Of a stretch of 5,429 nt of DNA, positions 5,359 to 5,429 are shown piece after piece. Positions within the stretch are counted from its first letter, which is position 1. Each line of letters opens with the position of its first letter. Source of the DNA: CAXGUU01 sp964012875. GTDB taxonomy: Bacteria > Pseudomonadota > Gammaproteobacteria > Ga0077536. The position numbers and the translations under genes were made by a program. The notes under the pieces are model-generated. The model saw nothing but the letters and a program-made list of their open reading frames with translations. It was not told the DNA's origin and did no database searches. Where the stretch lies: NCBI GenBank assembly GCA_964012875.1, contig CAXGUU010000226.1, forward strand, positions 1-5,429, in the 5' to 3' direction.

Positions 5359-5429
5359 GCGAACTCAAGATTACTGACAGCAGCGGTTTGTACAGGCCGC
5401 CGTCGTGATTACTGCCACTGTGGCTTCTC
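5359..5429 (-). other. trpE upstream region, running off the window
   Basis: The 71 bases upstream of trpE contain two copies of CAGTAATC on the minus strand (5414-5407 and 5376-5369), 38 bases apart, and a short inverted repeat GCCAC-T-GTGGC (5414-5424). One frame entering from the right reads six codons (EKPQWQ) and then TAA at 5411-5409. It could be the end of an upstream gene, or of a short leader peptide with a single tryptophan codon visible. Another frame stays open into the trpE coding sequence. The window is too short to decide, and no clear promoter, attenuator stem or Trp-codon cluster is visible. Confidence 0.35.

Overview
This 5.4 kb window looks like chromosomal housekeeping DNA from a gammaproteobacterium. 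The main evidence is a full-length GshA of the enterobacterial/gammaproteobacterial class and a TrpE that reads like the pseudomonad/xanthomonad type. Base composition is moderate (slightly above 50% GC by eye). I cannot assign a genus. I see no insertion sequence, CRISPR array, tRNA, rRNA or phage gene.

Layout from left to right. (1) At 20-322, minus strand, lies a small locus. A strong ribosome binding site and a signal-peptide-like start are followed by an in-frame TGA, and the same frame then stays open for about 74 more codons. It is either a disrupted small exported protein or two tiny reading frames. (2) Divergent from it at 507-1088 is a 193-residue class I SAM-dependent methyltransferase. 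(3) Convergent with that, on the minus strand, are gshA (3412-1844, glutamate-cysteine ligase) and downstream of it msrB (1706-1140, a probably Tat-exported methionine-R-sulfoxide reductase). They are 137 bp apart and may share a transcript. (4) A 254-bp divergent intergenic region (3413-3666) has a TATAAT box, C/G-rich tracts and an inverted repeat on the gshA side. (5) Plus strand 3667-3885 encodes a 72-residue stand-alone biotin carrier domain with no carboxylase gene visible. (6) Twelve bases away and convergent is trpE (5349-3898, anthranilate synthase component I), whose upstream region runs off the window.

Functionally, gshA and msrB make a coherent thiol/oxidative-damage pair: glutathione synthesis and repair of oxidised methionine. 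trpE commits chorismate to tryptophan. The biotin carrier would serve an acyl-CoA or related carboxylase encoded elsewhere. The methyltransferase substrate is unknown.

I did not find a convincing new multi-gene system. The items most worth a second look are the interrupted small exported-protein locus at the left end, the MsrB with no resolving cysteine and a twin-arginine leader, the orphan biotin carrier, and the unusual gshA leader.
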